Positions 54,743 to 64,000 of a stretch of DNA of 64,000 nucleotides are shown piece by piece. Each line of letters opens with the position of its first letter. Position 1 is the stretch's first letter. Made by a program: the position numbers and the translations under genes. The notes beneath the pieces were generated by a model, which did no database searches, had not been told where the DNA came from, and saw nothing but the letters and a program-made list of their open reading frames with translations. Source of the DNA: Ruegeria sp. R14_0 (GTDB taxonomy: Bacteria; Pseudomonadota; Alphaproteobacteria; Rhodobacterales; Rhodobacteraceae); NCBI RefSeq assembly GCF_017743975.1, contig NZ_JAGHRC010000001.1, positions 496,001 through 560,000 of the forward strand, read 5' to 3'.

Positions 54743-57700
54743 TTGAAAGGCTTGGATAAAAAATTGGTTCAGGACGAAGACACCAGTGCAAACCGGCCGC
54801 AAAAGCCTGCGCGCCGCCGGTCGCGGCGTCGTATTGCGGCGCGCTGGCTCGTCGGAACCATCATTTTGTTGTGCCTGCTGGCCGGGGCTGGCTGGTTCTT
54901 TGTCATCGGAAAACAACTGCACGCCCCCGAATGGATCAAAGAGAGGGTTGAGGCGCGACTGGAGCAAAGCCTGGGTGGATTGCGCTTCACGTTTGGTGAC
55001 GCCAGTTTCATCGTCAATGAAAACTGGAGACCGCGTATCCGGCTGACCGATGTGACCATCAGCGACGCGGCGGGTCAGCAGATTGCGCAGGTCTCGGATT
55101 TGCGGACCCGGCTGTCGATGCGCGGTTTGCTGCGCGGTCAGATCAGGCCTCGGCGGATCACTCTGCGCGGCGCGCAGATCGCCTTGACCCGTGGCGAGGA
55201 TGGAGCGCTGTCGCTGACTGTTGGCACAGGCAGTGCGCCTGTTCAACGCGCGCCAACACTGGCGCAACTGATTGAAGAGTCGGACGATGTCTTTCTGTCC
55301 CCGATCCTGTCGGGGTTGCGTTCGATCGATCTGGAATCGCTGACGCTGGACTATCAAGATTTGCGGCTTGGCCGGGCTTGGGTGTTTGACGGCGGACATA
55401 TCTCGGCCACCAGAGAAGGCAATGAGATGCGGCTGGCCACCGGTTTCTCGGTGCTGACCGGGCGCGATTACGCCAGCACGATTGAGGCGAACTATACCAG
55501 CGTCCTTGGCAGTCCCCAGGCCAGCTTTGGGGTGTCGATCACTGATCTGCCGTCCGAGGATATTGCCGGACAAAGCGTGGCGCTGGGATGGTTACAAGTA
55601 CTCAAGGCTCCGATCTCCGGCTCGCTCCGCGGCAGTGTCGATGGCCAGGCCGCGTTGGGTCCACTATTTGCCACGCTGAACCTGGACGCGGGCGTTGTGC
55701 AGCCTACGCCCGAAACGCGCCCGATCAAATTTGACTCGGCGCGCGCCTATTTCACTTACGACCCCAAGCGTCAGATTCTGGACTTTGACGAAGCGTCCCT
55801 GGTGTCCGACCTGGGGGCCGTTCAGGCCGAGGGTACGGCGTTTCTGAACGGGATCCAGAATGGCGTTCTTGAAAGCCTGACCGCACAGCTGACCCTGAAT
55901 AGCATTGATATCTATCCCGGGGGTCTGTTCCCCGAGTCGCTGGAAACCGCCCGCGCCGATCTGGATTTTCAGATGAAGCTGGCCCCGTTCGAGCTGGAAC
56001 TGGGGCAGCTGACCATCATTGACGGGTTGCACGAGCTTCATGCGACGGGGAAGTTGATCGGGCAGCCGGACGGGTGGGTGGCCGCGCTGGATGCACAACT
56101 GGATAAGATGGGGTCCGAGAACCTGCTGCGATACTGGCCCGAGGCGCTGGCCCCGAACCCGCGTAAATGGGTGGCGGAAAACCTGTACGAAGGTCAGTTC
56201 TCTGACGTGGAATTCGCCCTGCGTCTGCATCCCGGCAATAAACCGGACATTTACCTTGGGGTTGGATTCGATCAGGCCCAGATCAGGTTCGCCAAAACCC
56301 TGCCGTTGATCCAGAACGGGCAGGGCCGCCTGAGCCTTCTGAAAGACCGGTTCACCGTCACTGCAGAACACGGGATCGTTGTCGCGGATCAGGGCGGTGC
56401 AGTTGATGTGGCGGGAACCTCATTCATCATTCCCGACACAACTGCCAAGGGCGCAACACCCGCGATTGCGCGGATCAATGCTTGGGGCAGCGTCGAGGCC
56501 GCTTTGTCACTGCTCGACCGGCCGCCGCTGAACCTGTTGAGCAAGGCAAACCTGCCGGTCGATCTGGCAGAGGGTCAGGTCAACTTGACGGGGACGCTGG
56601 CCTTGCCGTTGAAGAAAAAACTCAAGTTTCAGGATACAGAGTTTCACTTCGCAGGTGAGATCGAAAACGTCCAAAGCGACAAGCTGGTTCCCGGATATGC
56701 GGTCACTGCCAGTCTGCTGAACCTGACGGGGAACCAGACAGAGGTGGAAATTGACGGCAACGGGTTGTTTGGTCAGGTGCCAATGCAGGTTGCCTGGCGA
56801 CAGCCTATCGGCGGGGATGGACCCCAACGCAGCCAGTTGACGGGCCAGATCGAACTGTCCCCACGTTTGATGAGCGAACTGAAGGTACCGCTGCCCGCGA
56901 GTATGCTGACTGGGTCCGGAACAGCGGACGTTACTGTTGGGATCGGTGCGGATGAACCCATCAAACTTTCGGCAACATCGGATCTGGCGGGGGTCGGTCT
57001 TGCCATCCCGGAACTCGGATGGCGCAAAGGGGCAGCGTCGACCGGTACGATGGTGTTGGACGCAACGCTGGGACAACAGCCGCGCGTGGAAAACCTGCAA
57101 CTGGACGTGGCGGGGCTGCGTAGCACGGCCTCGATAACGTTCCGGGAAGGTGGGCAGTTTGACCGGATGCGGTTCAGCTCGTTCGATCTGGGCAATTGGC
57201 TGGCCGTTCCGGCAGAGCTCATAAACAGCGGCGGCCCGGTGCCCAATATCGTGGTGCAGGGCGGTGTTTTGAACCTGGGTCGTGCGACCTTGGGTTCAGG
57301 CAGCGGCGGAGGTGGATCCGGCCCCGGGCCAAAGCTGGACGTTGAATTGGACCGCCTTCAGGTGACCGAAGATGTGGCGCTGACCGGGTTCAGGGGCTCG
57401 TTTCAAACAACCGGTGGCATAAACGGCACCTTTACGTCCCAAGTGAATGGCGGCGCCGCGGTCAGCGGAGAGGTGAGCCCCCGCAATGGGCGCAGCGCCG
57501 TGAACATCAAGTCGAATGATGCTGGGGCCGTTTTGCGGTCGGCGGGGGTCATCACACAGGCACGCGGTGGCGGGCTGGACCTGCAGTTGGAACCGGTGAC
57601 TGCGCCCGGAAACTATGATGTGATCCTTAAGATTGTGAACACCCGCATCACCGATGCCCCGGCGATGGCCGCGTTGCTGGACGCGATCAGTCTGGTTGGT

Positions 57701-58135
57701 CTGTTGGACGAAATGACGGGGCAGGGCATCTTTTTCACCACCATAGACAGCCGGATGCGGATCACTCCGACCGAGATCAAGGTCCTCAGTGGCAGCGCCG
57801 TTGGCCCTTCGATCGGGCTGTCTTTTGATGGGACGATTGACACCGTGGCAGGTATGCTGAATCTGCGCGGGGCGATTTCTCCGATCTATCTGGTAAACGC
57901 CATCGGCAGTGTCTTCACAAAAAAGGGCGAGGGGGTCATTGGCTTCAACTACCGCCTGACCGGACCACTGACCCAGCCGCGCGTGTCGGTCAACCCGTTG
58001 TCCGGTCTTGCACCGCTGTTTTTGCGCAATCTGTTGCGGGCACCAGCCCCGACAGTCTCTGACGGGCCCAACGCCGTGCCGCAGAAACCGGATGAGCCCA
58101 AACAGACCTTTGGTTCACCCCCCAGAGACAATTGA
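54743..58135 (+). CDS. Large AsmA/YhdP-like envelope protein (DUF3971)
   Basis: An 1130-residue protein anchored by one N-terminal helix (about residues 34-54) after a basic stretch ([15 protein letters not shown]). The rest is a long periplasmic beta-rich bridge of the AsmA superfamily: a DUF3971-type middle and a C-terminal AsmA-like end ([40 protein letters not shown]). Relatives YhdP and TamB move phospholipids between the membranes. The likely start is a TTG at 54743; no good ribosome site is visible, so the start is uncertain. Confidence 0.9.
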   Translation: MKGLDKKLVQDEDTSANRPQKPARRRSRRRIAARWLVGTIILLCLLAGAGWFFVIGKQLHAPEWIKERVEARLEQSLGGLRFTFGDASFIVNENWRPRIRLTDVTISDAAGQQIAQVSDLRTRLSMRGLLRGQIRPRRITLRGAQIALTRGEDGALSLTVGTGSAPVQRAPTLAQLIEESDDVFLSPILSGLRSIDLESLTLDYQDLRLGRAWVFDGGHISATREGNEMRLATGFSVLTGRDYASTIEANYTSVLGSPQASFGVSITDLPSEDIAGQSVALGWLQVLKAPISGSLRGSVDGQAALGPLFATLNLDAGVVQPTPETRPIKFDSARAYFTYDPKRQILDFDEASLVSDLGAVQAEGTAFLNGIQNGVLESLTAQLTLNSIDIYPGGLFPESLETARADLDFQMKLAPFELELGQLTIIDGLHELHATGKLIGQPDGWVAALDAQLDKMGSENLLRYWPEALAPNPRKWVAENLYEGQFSDVEFALRLHPGNKPDIYLGVGFDQAQIRFAKTLPLIQNGQGRLSLLKDRFTVTAEHGIVVADQGGAVDVAGTSFIIPDTTAKGATPAIARINAWGSVEAALSLLDRPPLNLLSKANLPVDLAEGQVNLTGTLALPLKKKLKFQDTEFHFAGEIENVQSDKLVPGYAVTASLLNLTGNQTEVEIDGNGLFGQVPMQVAWRQPIGGDGPQRSQLTGQIELSPRLMSELKVPLPASMLTGSGTADVTVGIGADEPIKLSATSDLAGVGLAIPELGWRKGAASTGTMVLDATLGQQPRVENLQLDVAGLRSTASITFREGGQFDRMRFSSFDLGNWLAVPAELINSGGPVPNIVVQGGVLNLGRATLGSGSGGGGSGPGPKLDVELDRLQVTEDVALTGFRGSFQTTGGINGTFTSQVNGGAAVSGEVSPRNGRSAVNIKSNDAGAVLRSAGVITQARGGGLDLQLEPVTAPGNYDVILKIVNTRITDAPAMAALLDAISLVGLLDEMTGQGIFFTTIDSRMRITPTEIKVLSGSAVGPSIGLSFDGTIDTVAGMLNLRGAISPIYLVNAIGSVFTKKGEGVIGFNYRLTGPLTQPRVSVNPLSGLAPLFLRNLLRAPAPTVSDGPNAVPQKPDEPKQTFGSPPRDN

Positions 58136-58178
58136 ATGGGCGGTTGCTGAATCTGATGCGGGCTTGTATGGCGCGGCC

Positions 58179-59225
58179 ATGAAACTCAGCGATTTTGATT
58201 TCCATCTGCCCGAAGACCTGATCGCCACGCGACCAGCCAACCCGCGCTCGTCCGCGCGCCTTTTGGTGTCCGAGGGGCAGGCGATCTCGGATGCGCACGT
58301 CTTTGACCTGCCGGACTGGCTGCAGCCGGGGGACCGTTTGGTGCTGAACGACACGCGCGTTATTCCCGCGCGCCTGAACGGGCGCAGGCACCGCGACAGC
58401 GCGCAAGGTCCGGTTTCCGCCGTGATCGAGGCGACGTTGCTGGACCCGCAGGCCGATGGCACATGGGCCGCCCTGATCAAGCCGTTGAAGAAAGTGAAAC
58501 CGGGCGAGGACATCCGGTTCTCGAACGAACTCAGCGCGACTTTGGATCGGGTTGAGGACGGGCAGGCCTATCTGCAGTTCAACCTGACGGGCGAGGATTT
58601 CGACACTGCGCTGGAACGGGCAGGGGCAATGCCGCTGCCGCCCTACATCGCTGCGAAGCGTCCGGCGGACGAGCAGGACAAGACCGACTATCAGACGATC
58701 TGGGCCCGCAATTCCGGCGCTGTGGCGGCGCCCACGGCCTCTCTGCATTTTGACGATGCGCTCATGCAGGCGCTTGCTGCACGCGGCGTAGAGTTCACTC
58801 ATGTTACCCTACATGTGGGCGCGGGCACCTTCCTGCCAGTCAAGGTCGAGGACGTGACGACCCACAAGATGCACGCCGAGTGGGGCAGGGTCAGCGCCGC
58901 AGCCGCGCAGGACATCCGCGACACCAAGGCGGCCGGAGGCCGGGTGATCCCGGTCGGCACAACTGCTCTGCGTCTGATCGAAAGCGCTAGCCGATCCGGT
59001 CAGATCGAGCCGTGGGAAGGTGAAACCGACATTTTCATCTATCCCGGTTTCAAGTTCCATGTGACCGACGCTTTGATGACCAATTTCCATTTGCCAAAGT
59101 CGACCCTGCTGATGCTGGTGTCGGCCCTGATGGGTCAAGAGCGGATGAAGCAGGTCTATGCGCATGCCATTGAACAGAAATACCGCTTCTTCTCTTACGG
59201 AGATTCGTCGCTTTTGATCCCGTAA
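58179..59225 (+). CDS. queA: tRNA preQ1-34 S-adenosylmethionine ribosyltransferase-isomerase
   Basis: Converts preQ1 in tRNA to epoxyqueuosine. From the ATG at 58179 the product is 348 residues, the normal length. Signature segments: [55 protein letters not shown] and [17 protein letters not shown]. It begins 43 bp after the AsmA-like gene. Confidence 0.97.
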   Translation: MKLSDFDFHLPEDLIATRPANPRSSARLLVSEGQAISDAHVFDLPDWLQPGDRLVLNDTRVIPARLNGRRHRDSAQGPVSAVIEATLLDPQADGTWAALIKPLKKVKPGEDIRFSNELSATLDRVEDGQAYLQFNLTGEDFDTALERAGAMPLPPYIAAKRPADEQDKTDYQTIWARNSGAVAAPTASLHFDDALMQALAARGVEFTHVTLHVGAGTFLPVKVEDVTTHKMHAEWGRVSAAAAQDIRDTKAAGGRVIPVGTTALRLIESASRSGQIEPWEGETDIFIYPGFKFHVTDALMTNFHLPKSTLLMLVSALMGQERMKQVYAHAIEQKYRFFSYGDSSLLIP

Positions 59226-59338
59226 GGGGCGTCTTGTCGGGATCGAATCTTTTCGATGTCGTAGACAAGCATGACCAAAGCCGTTTTCCATAGCAAAACG
59301 GACTCAAACTTCTGGTCGAGATTCTTCGGAGGCCCCAA

Positions 59339-60610
59339 ATGCTTCAGGTCCTTTCCAGCGCATGGGCGCTTTTGCTTGGTATGGGCCTGTTGATGGTCGG
59401 CAACGGACTGCAGGGCACGATCCTGGGCGTCCGGGGTGAGATCGAAGGGTTCTCGACCCTGCAGATGTCCTTCGTGATGTCAGCGTATTTCCTTGGGTTT
59501 CTGGGCGGTTCGCGATTTGCACCTGAGATGATCCGACGTGTTGGGCATGTGCGGGTTTTCGCGGCGCTGGCATCATTCATTTCTGCCGTGATGATCATGT
59601 ACCCGTTGATGACAGATCCGATTGTCTGGATTTTGGGCCGCGTCGTGATCGGGTTCTGCTTTTCGGGCGTGTACGTGACCGCGGAAAGCTGGCTGAACAA
59701 TGCGGCCAGTAACGAAAACCGCGGTCAGGCCCTGTCGCTCTACATGATCTTCCAGATGACCGGCATTATCACCGCGCAGGGATTGGTCCTTGTTGGCGAC
59801 CCGGCTGGCTTCGATACCTTCGTCATCGCTTCGATCCTGGTTTCGGTATCATTTGCGCCGATCCTGTTGTCCATCTCACCCACACCAGCGTTTGACACCA
59901 CGAAACCCATGACCCTGCGCGAACTTTTCGGCTATTCGCCACTGGGCTGTGTCGGCATGTTCCTTCTGGGGGGCGTCTTCTCAGCACAGTTCGGGATGGC
60001 TTCGGTGTATGGCGCGCGCGCTGGGCTGTCGCTGGTTGAGATTTCGACCTTCGTTGCTGCTTTCTATATCGGTGCGCTGGTCCTGCAGTACCCGCTGGGC
60101 TGGATGTCGGATCGCATGGACCGGCGGTTCCTGATCATGCTGGTTGCCGGTGTCGGGGCCTGTGCGGCCGTTGTTGGTATGGTGTTCGGCGTGACCTTCC
60201 CGCTGCTATTGGTTTCGGCCTTTGTGATCGGAGGAATGTCGAACCCGCTCTATTCACTGCTGATTGCGCACGCAAACGACTTTCTCGAGCATGAGGATAT
60301 GGCGGCGGCCTCTGGCGGGTTGCTCTTTATCAATGGCTTGGGCGCAATCGCTGGCCCGCTGATTACCGGTTGGCTGATGGGAGACGGCGTGTTTGGTCCG
60401 TCCGGGTTCTTCCTGTTTATTGCGGCGCTGTTGGTGACCATGGCAGCTTATGCGCTTTACCGTATGACACAGCGTGCGGCGATCCCCGTCGACGAGACCG
60501 GGTCCCTGTCGCCGGTCTATCCAACGGCCTCACCCGTTGCTGTGGAATTGGCTCAAGAAGTGGCGATCGAAGCCGCCGAAGCCGAACAAGAGACGCAAGA
60601 TGTTGCCTAA
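59339..60610 (+). CDS. MFS transporter, YcaD-like
   Basis: A 423-residue inner-membrane protein with 12 predicted hydrophobic helices and a polar, acidic C-terminal tail (EVAIEAAEAEQETQDVA). Features of the YcaD-type group: SWALLLGMGLLMVGNGLQGT at the start, GSRFAPEMIRRVGHVRVFA as the loop 2-3 motif, and GWMSDRMDRRFLIM as its repeat. The substrate is unknown. CGGAGG precedes the ATG. Confidence 0.9.
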   Translation: MLQVLSSAWALLLGMGLLMVGNGLQGTILGVRGEIEGFSTLQMSFVMSAYFLGFLGGSRFAPEMIRRVGHVRVFAALASFISAVMIMYPLMTDPIVWILGRVVIGFCFSGVYVTAESWLNNAASNENRGQALSLYMIFQMTGIITAQGLVLVGDPAGFDTFVIASILVSVSFAPILLSISPTPAFDTTKPMTLRELFGYSPLGCVGMFLLGGVFSAQFGMASVYGARAGLSLVEISTFVAAFYIGALVLQYPLGWMSDRMDRRFLIMLVAGVGACAAVVGMVFGVTFPLLLVSAFVIGGMSNPLYSLLIAHANDFLEHEDMAAASGGLLFINGLGAIAGPLITGWLMGDGVFGPSGFFLFIAALLVTMAAYALYRMTQRAAIPVDETGSLSPVYPTASPVAVELAQEVAIEAAEAEQETQDVA

Positions 60611-60720
60611 GACACAAGATTATGTCGCAAGTGTTGCAATTTTTTACTGTAACAACTGTGTAAAACACACTTAAATGACCTTACGTCCCCTGGGGTGGGA
60701 AACACGACGGAGTTAAGGGC

Positions 60721-61302
60721 ATGGCAAGTCCTGAAGAAGTATTGAGTTATTGGTTAGATGAAGTCGGTCCAAAGGGTTGGTATCTACAGGACGACGATTT
60801 GGATGCAGACATTCGCGACAGGTTCCTGACAACGTGGGAAGCTGCGAATGAAGGAAGGTTCTCGCTCTGGCTGACATATCCCAGCGGTGCTTTGGCCTAC
60901 ATCATCCTGATGGATCAGTTCCCGCGTAACATGTTCCGTGGAAGCGCCAAGGCGTTCGCATCGGATCGCGCGGCCCTCTCGGCAGCGAAATGCGCGATCG
61001 ACAAGGGGTGGGACATGAAGATCGATGAACCGGCGCGCCAGTTCTTCTATCTTCCTCTTATGCACTCGGAAAACCTGTGTGATCAGGAACGCTGCGTGCG
61101 GCTGATGTGTCAGAATATGACCAACAGCGACGACGGCAACCTGTTGCACGCACGGGCGCATCGTGAAGTGATCCGGAAGTTCGGTCGTTTCCCCTATCGC
61201 AACGACGCATTGTCGCGGCCAATGACCGAGCATGAAGCCGCCTATGTCAGCATGGGCGGATACGGTTCCACAGTGCGCGAGTTGCAGTCGGCAGCCAGCT
61301 AG
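60721..61302 (+). CDS. DUF924 family protein
   Basis: A 193-residue helical protein. The typical DUF924 motifs are present: VLSYWLDEVGPKGWY, ILMDQFPRNMFRGSAKAFA, FFYLPLMHSENL and HREVIRKFGRFPYRNDALSR. These proteins have a TPR-like fold and no established role. Its end overlaps the convergent downstream gene by 4 bp. Confidence 0.92.
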   Translation: MASPEEVLSYWLDEVGPKGWYLQDDDLDADIRDRFLTTWEAANEGRFSLWLTYPSGALAYIILMDQFPRNMFRGSAKAFASDRAALSAAKCAIDKGWDMKIDEPARQFFYLPLMHSENLCDQERCVRLMCQNMTNSDDGNLLHARAHREVIRKFGRFPYRNDALSRPMTEHEAAYVSMGGYGSTVRELQSAAS

Positions 61303-61733
61303 GACGCTGGTTCGCACCCGCGGATTGCTATTATCCGGTCGGCAACAATGTCGGCCGAATTCTCAATGGCTGTGTTGATCAACTGGTCCGGAGACTCGGT
61401 CAGCTCTGCCATTTTCGACTGCGCCCCGCGCAGGTTACCTTCCAGATCATCCAGTTTGTCCAGGACCTCAGACAATTTCTGGGCCGTGACACTGTCAGCA
61501 ACAGCTCCGGCCAGCTGAATGGACGAAAGATCGCTGCGCAAGGCCGTCAATTCGCCGCGAACGCCTTGAACCTCTTCTTTCAAAGGGGCGACAATCTGAA
61601 CCTTTTCGGCAAACTTACCAGTGATGTCGTCGACGGTCGTCGCTAGTTTCCAACCCAGAAACAAGCATAGCGCAACCAGGATGAGCGTGGCGTTCAGCAG
61701 GGCAAGCAACAGATCTTTGAGTGTTTTGGCCAT
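61299..61733 (-). CDS. Membrane-anchored coiled-coil protein of unknown function
   Basis: From the ATG at 61733 the product is 144 residues: an N-terminal hydrophobic segment (about 8-30, LLALLNATLILVALCLFLGW) and then a mostly coiled-coil soluble part (VQGVRGELTALRSDLSSIQ; LSEVLDKLDDLEGNLRGAQ). No recognised domain. Divergent from lpdA across a 216-bp gap. Confidence 0.72.
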   Translation of the reverse strand: MAKTLKDLLLALLNATLILVALCLFLGWKLATTVDDITGKFAEKVQIVAPLKEEVQGVRGELTALRSDLSSIQLAGAVADSVTAQKLSEVLDKLDDLEGNLRGAQSKMAELTESPDQLINTAIENSADIVADRIIAIRGCEPAS

Positions 61734-61898
61734 GTTAAGCCTTTCAAATGACTTGGGTTTCACAGGGTCCGCGTGGGGCCGGTGTCTCTGTTCTAGCCAT
61801 TGAAGGGCGTGCGGTATAGGCTGAAAACAGCGCATATCGCGCTGCCTTACCCTGCGTCGCATTTGTCGCGGGGGCAATATGTTGATGCGTTTCGAGAT

Positions 61899-61918
61899 TT
61901 AGTTTAATGGTAAACTAA
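61899..61918. promoter_or_regulatory. Palindromic operator candidate upstream of lpdA
   Basis: TTAGTTTA (61899-61906) and TAAACTAA (61911-61918) with spacer ATGG; it has the same core as the pdhA site. It ends 31 bp before the lpdA ATG. A possible -35 TTGATG at 61882-61887 would put the -10 inside the palindrome, consistent with repression. Confidence 0.72.
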
Positions 61919-61949
61919 TTTCTGAATCGACCTGCGCCGAGAGGGAAAC

Positions 61950-63344
61950 ATGGCTGCACAATCTTTTGATCTGATCGTAATTGGCGCCGGTCCGGGCGGT
62001 TATGTGGCTGCTATCCGTGCCGCACAGCTGGGACTGAAAACAGCCGTAGTTGAACGCGAACATCTGGGCGGCATCTGCCTCAATTGGGGATGCATCCCGA
62101 CAAAGGCACTTCTGCGGTCGTCCGAAGTGTTCCACTTGATGGAGCGCGCCAAGGATTTTGGCCTGAGCGCAGACAAGATCGACTATGACCTGGACGCGGT
62201 AGTAAAACGCTCGCGCGGGGTAGCCAAGCAGCTGACAAGCGGTGTGGGTCACCTTCTGAAAAAGAACAAGGTCACCGTCATCATGGGTGAGGCAACGATC
62301 CCCGCGAAAGGCAAAGTCAGCGTCAAAACCGACAAGGGTAACGAAGAGCTGACGGCCAAGAATGTTATTCTCGCCACCGGTGCCCGCGCTCGCGAACTGC
62401 CAGGGCTTGAGGCGGACGGCGATCTCGTCTGGACATACAAACATGCGCTTATGCCGCCGCGTATGCCCAAGAAGCTTCTGGTTATCGGGTCCGGCGCGAT
62501 CGGGATCGAATTCGCCAGCTTCTACAACACGCTTGGTGCAGATACGACCGTTGTCGAAGTCATGGACCGTGTTCTGCCGGTCGAAGACGCCGAAATCAGC
62601 GCCTTTGCCAAGAAAGCTTTCACCAAGCAGGGCATGAAGATCATGGAAAAGGCGATGGTCAAGCAATTGGACCGGGCCAAGGGTAAGGTCACCGCCCATA
62701 TCGAAACCGGCGGCAAGGTCGAAAAGCACGAGTTTGATACCGTGATCTCGGCTGTTGGGATCGTAGGCAATGTCGAAAACCTCGGGCTCGAAGCTCTGGG
62801 CGTCAAGATCGATCGGACCCACGTGGTTACAGATGAGTATTGCCGCACGGGTGTCGACGGCCTCTATGCAATTGGTGACATCGCGGGCGCGCCTTGGCTT
62901 GCACACAAGGCCAGCCACGAAGGTGTCATGGTCGCCGAACTTATTGCTGGCCAGCATGCGCATCCCGTAAAACCCGAAAGCATCGCGGGATGCACCTATT
63001 GCCAACCGCAGGTCGCATCGGTCGGATACACGGAAGCAAAGGCAAAAGAACTTGGCTATGAGGTCAAGGTCGGCAAGTTCCCCTTCATCGGCAATGGGAA
63101 GGCGATTGCTTTGGGTGAACCTGAAGGGCTGATCAAAACCGTTTTCGACGCAAAAACCGGTGAGTTGCTGGGGGCGCACATGATCGGCGCAGAGGTTACC
63201 GAATTGATTCAGGGCTATGTCGTCGGTCGACAGTTGGAAACCACGGAAGAAGACCTGATGAACACGGTCTTCCCGCATCCGACGCTGTCAGAGATGATGC
63301 ATGAAAGCGTGCTGGACGCCTATGGGCGTGTGATCCACATGTAA
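61950..63344 (+). CDS. lpdA: Dihydrolipoyl dehydrogenase (E3)
   Basis: FAD-dependent reoxidation of dihydrolipoyl groups on the 2-oxoacid dehydrogenase complexes. The 464-residue protein has the FAD motif VIGAGPGGYVAAIRA, redox cysteines Cys43 and Cys48 (GGICLNWGCIPTKA), the NAD motif VIGSGAIGIEFASF, and the His-Glu pair in FPHPTLSEMMHE. GAGAGGG precedes the ATG. The shared operator argues that it serves the pdhABC complex in this window, not only oxoglutarate dehydrogenase. Confidence 0.97.
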   Translation: MAAQSFDLIVIGAGPGGYVAAIRAAQLGLKTAVVEREHLGGICLNWGCIPTKALLRSSEVFHLMERAKDFGLSADKIDYDLDAVVKRSRGVAKQLTSGVGHLLKKNKVTVIMGEATIPAKGKVSVKTDKGNEELTAKNVILATGARARELPGLEADGDLVWTYKHALMPPRMPKKLLVIGSGAIGIEFASFYNTLGADTTVVEVMDRVLPVEDAEISAFAKKAFTKQGMKIMEKAMVKQLDRAKGKVTAHIETGGKVEKHEFDTVISAVGIVGNVENLGLEALGVKIDRTHVVTDEYCRTGVDGLYAIGDIAGAPWLAHKASHEGVMVAELIAGQHAHPVKPESIAGCTYCQPQVASVGYTEAKAKELGYEVKVGKFPFIGNGKAIALGEPEGLIKTVFDAKTGELLGAHMIGAEVTELIQGYVVGRQLETTEEDLMNTVFPHPTLSEMMHESVLDAYGRVIHM

Positions 63345-63347
63345 AAA

Positions 63348-63466
63348 GGGGGCTCTGCCCCCGCCGCCCTGCGGGCGTCTCCCCCGGGATATTTTCAGCC
63401 AGATGAAGCAAGGGATCCTTTATTCATCTGGCCTCAAATATCCCGGAGCGCGAGGCAGAGCCTCGC
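63348..63466. repeat. Structured intergenic repeat-like element after lpdA
   Basis: A block of nested hairpins. GGGGGC-TCT-GCCCCC (63348-63362) and GCCC-TGC-GGGC come first. A long stem follows, pairing 63384-63407 with 63423-63446 (CCGGGATATTT and CCAGATGAA arms matched, four internal mismatches). GCGAGGC-AGA-GCCTCGC ends it at 63450-63466. It lies between convergent genes and looks like the REP-type elements frequent in Roseobacter intergenic regions (from memory); it probably terminates both transcripts. Confidence 0.7.
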
Positions 63467-63473
63467 AAAAGTT

Positions 63474-64000
63474 CTATTTGTTCAATGCGTCCAAAATACG
63501 GGCCCAGGACCGGATGCCCTTGTGGTAGCTTTTTACATCATACTTTTCGTTGGGTGAATGGATAGCATCGTCGTCATTGGCGTAGCCGACCAGCATTGAA
63601 TCCAGGCCAAGAACGGTATCGAAGTAACCAACAACCGGAATTGATCCGCCCATTCCTGTAAAGACCGCCTCACGGTCCCATTCATCGGACAGCGCGCCGC
63701 GGGCCGCTTCGAATTCGGGGCGGTCGAGGTTCATGACGGATGCAGGTGAGCCTTCGAGGTCGTTGTCCCAGACAACCTTTGCGTCTGGAGAAAGGCGATC
63801 TTCGACGTGTTTGCGGATTTTGTCGCGCAGCGCGTCGGGGTCCATATCGCCCACAAGGCGGCAGGTGATTTTGCAATGTGCCTCGGAGGGGATCACGGTC
63901 TTGGAGCCTGCGCCGTTGTAGCCGCCCCAAAGGCCGTTCACTTCCAGCGTCGGGCGCGCCCATTGCTGTTCCAGCGTGGAATAGCCTTTTTCGCCATGTG
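63474..64000 (-). CDS. M20-family metallopeptidase/dipeptidase, 3' part only
   Basis: The gene runs off the window; only about the last 175 codons are present. The frame is open through the edge (HGEKGYSTLEQQWARPTLEV, then NGLWGGYNGAGSKTVIPSEA), covering the dimerisation domain and C-terminal catalytic part of M20 dipeptidases. SIPVVGYFDTVLGLDSMLVG (partial) and the late DDAIHSPNEKYDV, with the zinc-ligand His, are typical. The zinc-site N-terminal half lies outside. Confidence 0.88.
   Translation of the reverse strand, partial: HGEKGYSTLEQQWARPTLEVNGLWGGYNGAGSKTVIPSEAHCKITCRLVGDMDPDALRDKIRKHVEDRLSPDAKVVWDNDLEGSPASVMNLDRPEFEAARGALSDEWDREAVFTGMGGSIPVVGYFDTVLGLDSMLVGYANDDDAIHSPNEKYDVKSYHKGIRSWARILDALNK

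Noticed and set aside
61899-63278. 459-codon open frame on the minus strand
   Set aside because: Antisense to lpdA; no motif and no ribosome site.

Overview
The window is chromosomal DNA of a marine alphaproteobacterium of the order Rhodobacterales (Roseobacter group, most like Ruegeria). This rests on gene content and order: a complete gene transfer agent (GTA) cluster, a lone luxR-luxI pair, a Rhodobacter-type porin, a pyruvate dehydrogenase E1-beta with its own lipoyl domain, and generally GC-rich coding. From memory, the order glnA-glnB, luxRI, fab genes, GTA and pdh resembles Ruegeria pomeroyi; no alignment was run. There is no rRNA, tRNA, CRISPR array, insertion sequence or replication origin that I can support.

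Layout. 0-8 kb: a murein lytic transglycosylase, a small unknown gene, glnB-glnA (nitrogen assimilation), NAD(P)HX repair (nnr), an outer-membrane porin and trigger factor. 7.8-9.5 kb: an acyl-homoserine-lactone synthase and its LuxR receptor. 9.6-14.9 kb: a lipoprotein transglycosylase, an orphan gene, the ribosomal operon rpsF-rpsR-rplI, a small membrane protein, a YceI protein and a cytochrome b561-YceI fusion. 15-21.4 kb: fatty-acid synthesis (fabD, fabG, acpP, fabF) with mltG, interrupted by a GNAT acetyltransferase and a HisA-like barrel. 21.5-24.7 kb: a lower-GC DUF2867 gene, a DEAD-box helicase and a divergent PanB-like enzyme.

24.9-40.2 kb holds the GTA structural cluster in canonical order: small and large terminase, portal, g3.5, protease, capsid, connector and tail-completion genes, major tail protein, chaperones, a short tape measure, and the baseplate/peptidase/fiber genes g12-g15. 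All reading frames look intact. Two features stand out: a promoter-like sequence followed by a strong terminator-like hairpin ahead of g1, and a lower-GC, opposite-strand gene inserted between terminase and portal.

40-64 kb is mostly core metabolism and envelope: a DksA-type zinc-finger protein, cysE, the pdhA-pdhB-pdhC operon, ftsB, pgk, paired cyclophilins, an alpha/beta hydrolase, aquaporin, an MtfA-like peptidase, bactofilin with an M23 peptidase, a DUF455 protein, bcp, a large AsmA/YhdP-like protein, queA, an MFS transporter, a DUF924 protein, a dihydrolipoyl dehydrogenase (E3) and the 3' part of an M20 peptidase. The E3 gene lies about 16 kb from pdhABC, yet both carry the same palindrome TAGTTTA-N4-TAAACTA just upstream of the start codon, which suggests that one regulator controls the whole pyruvate dehydrogenase complex.
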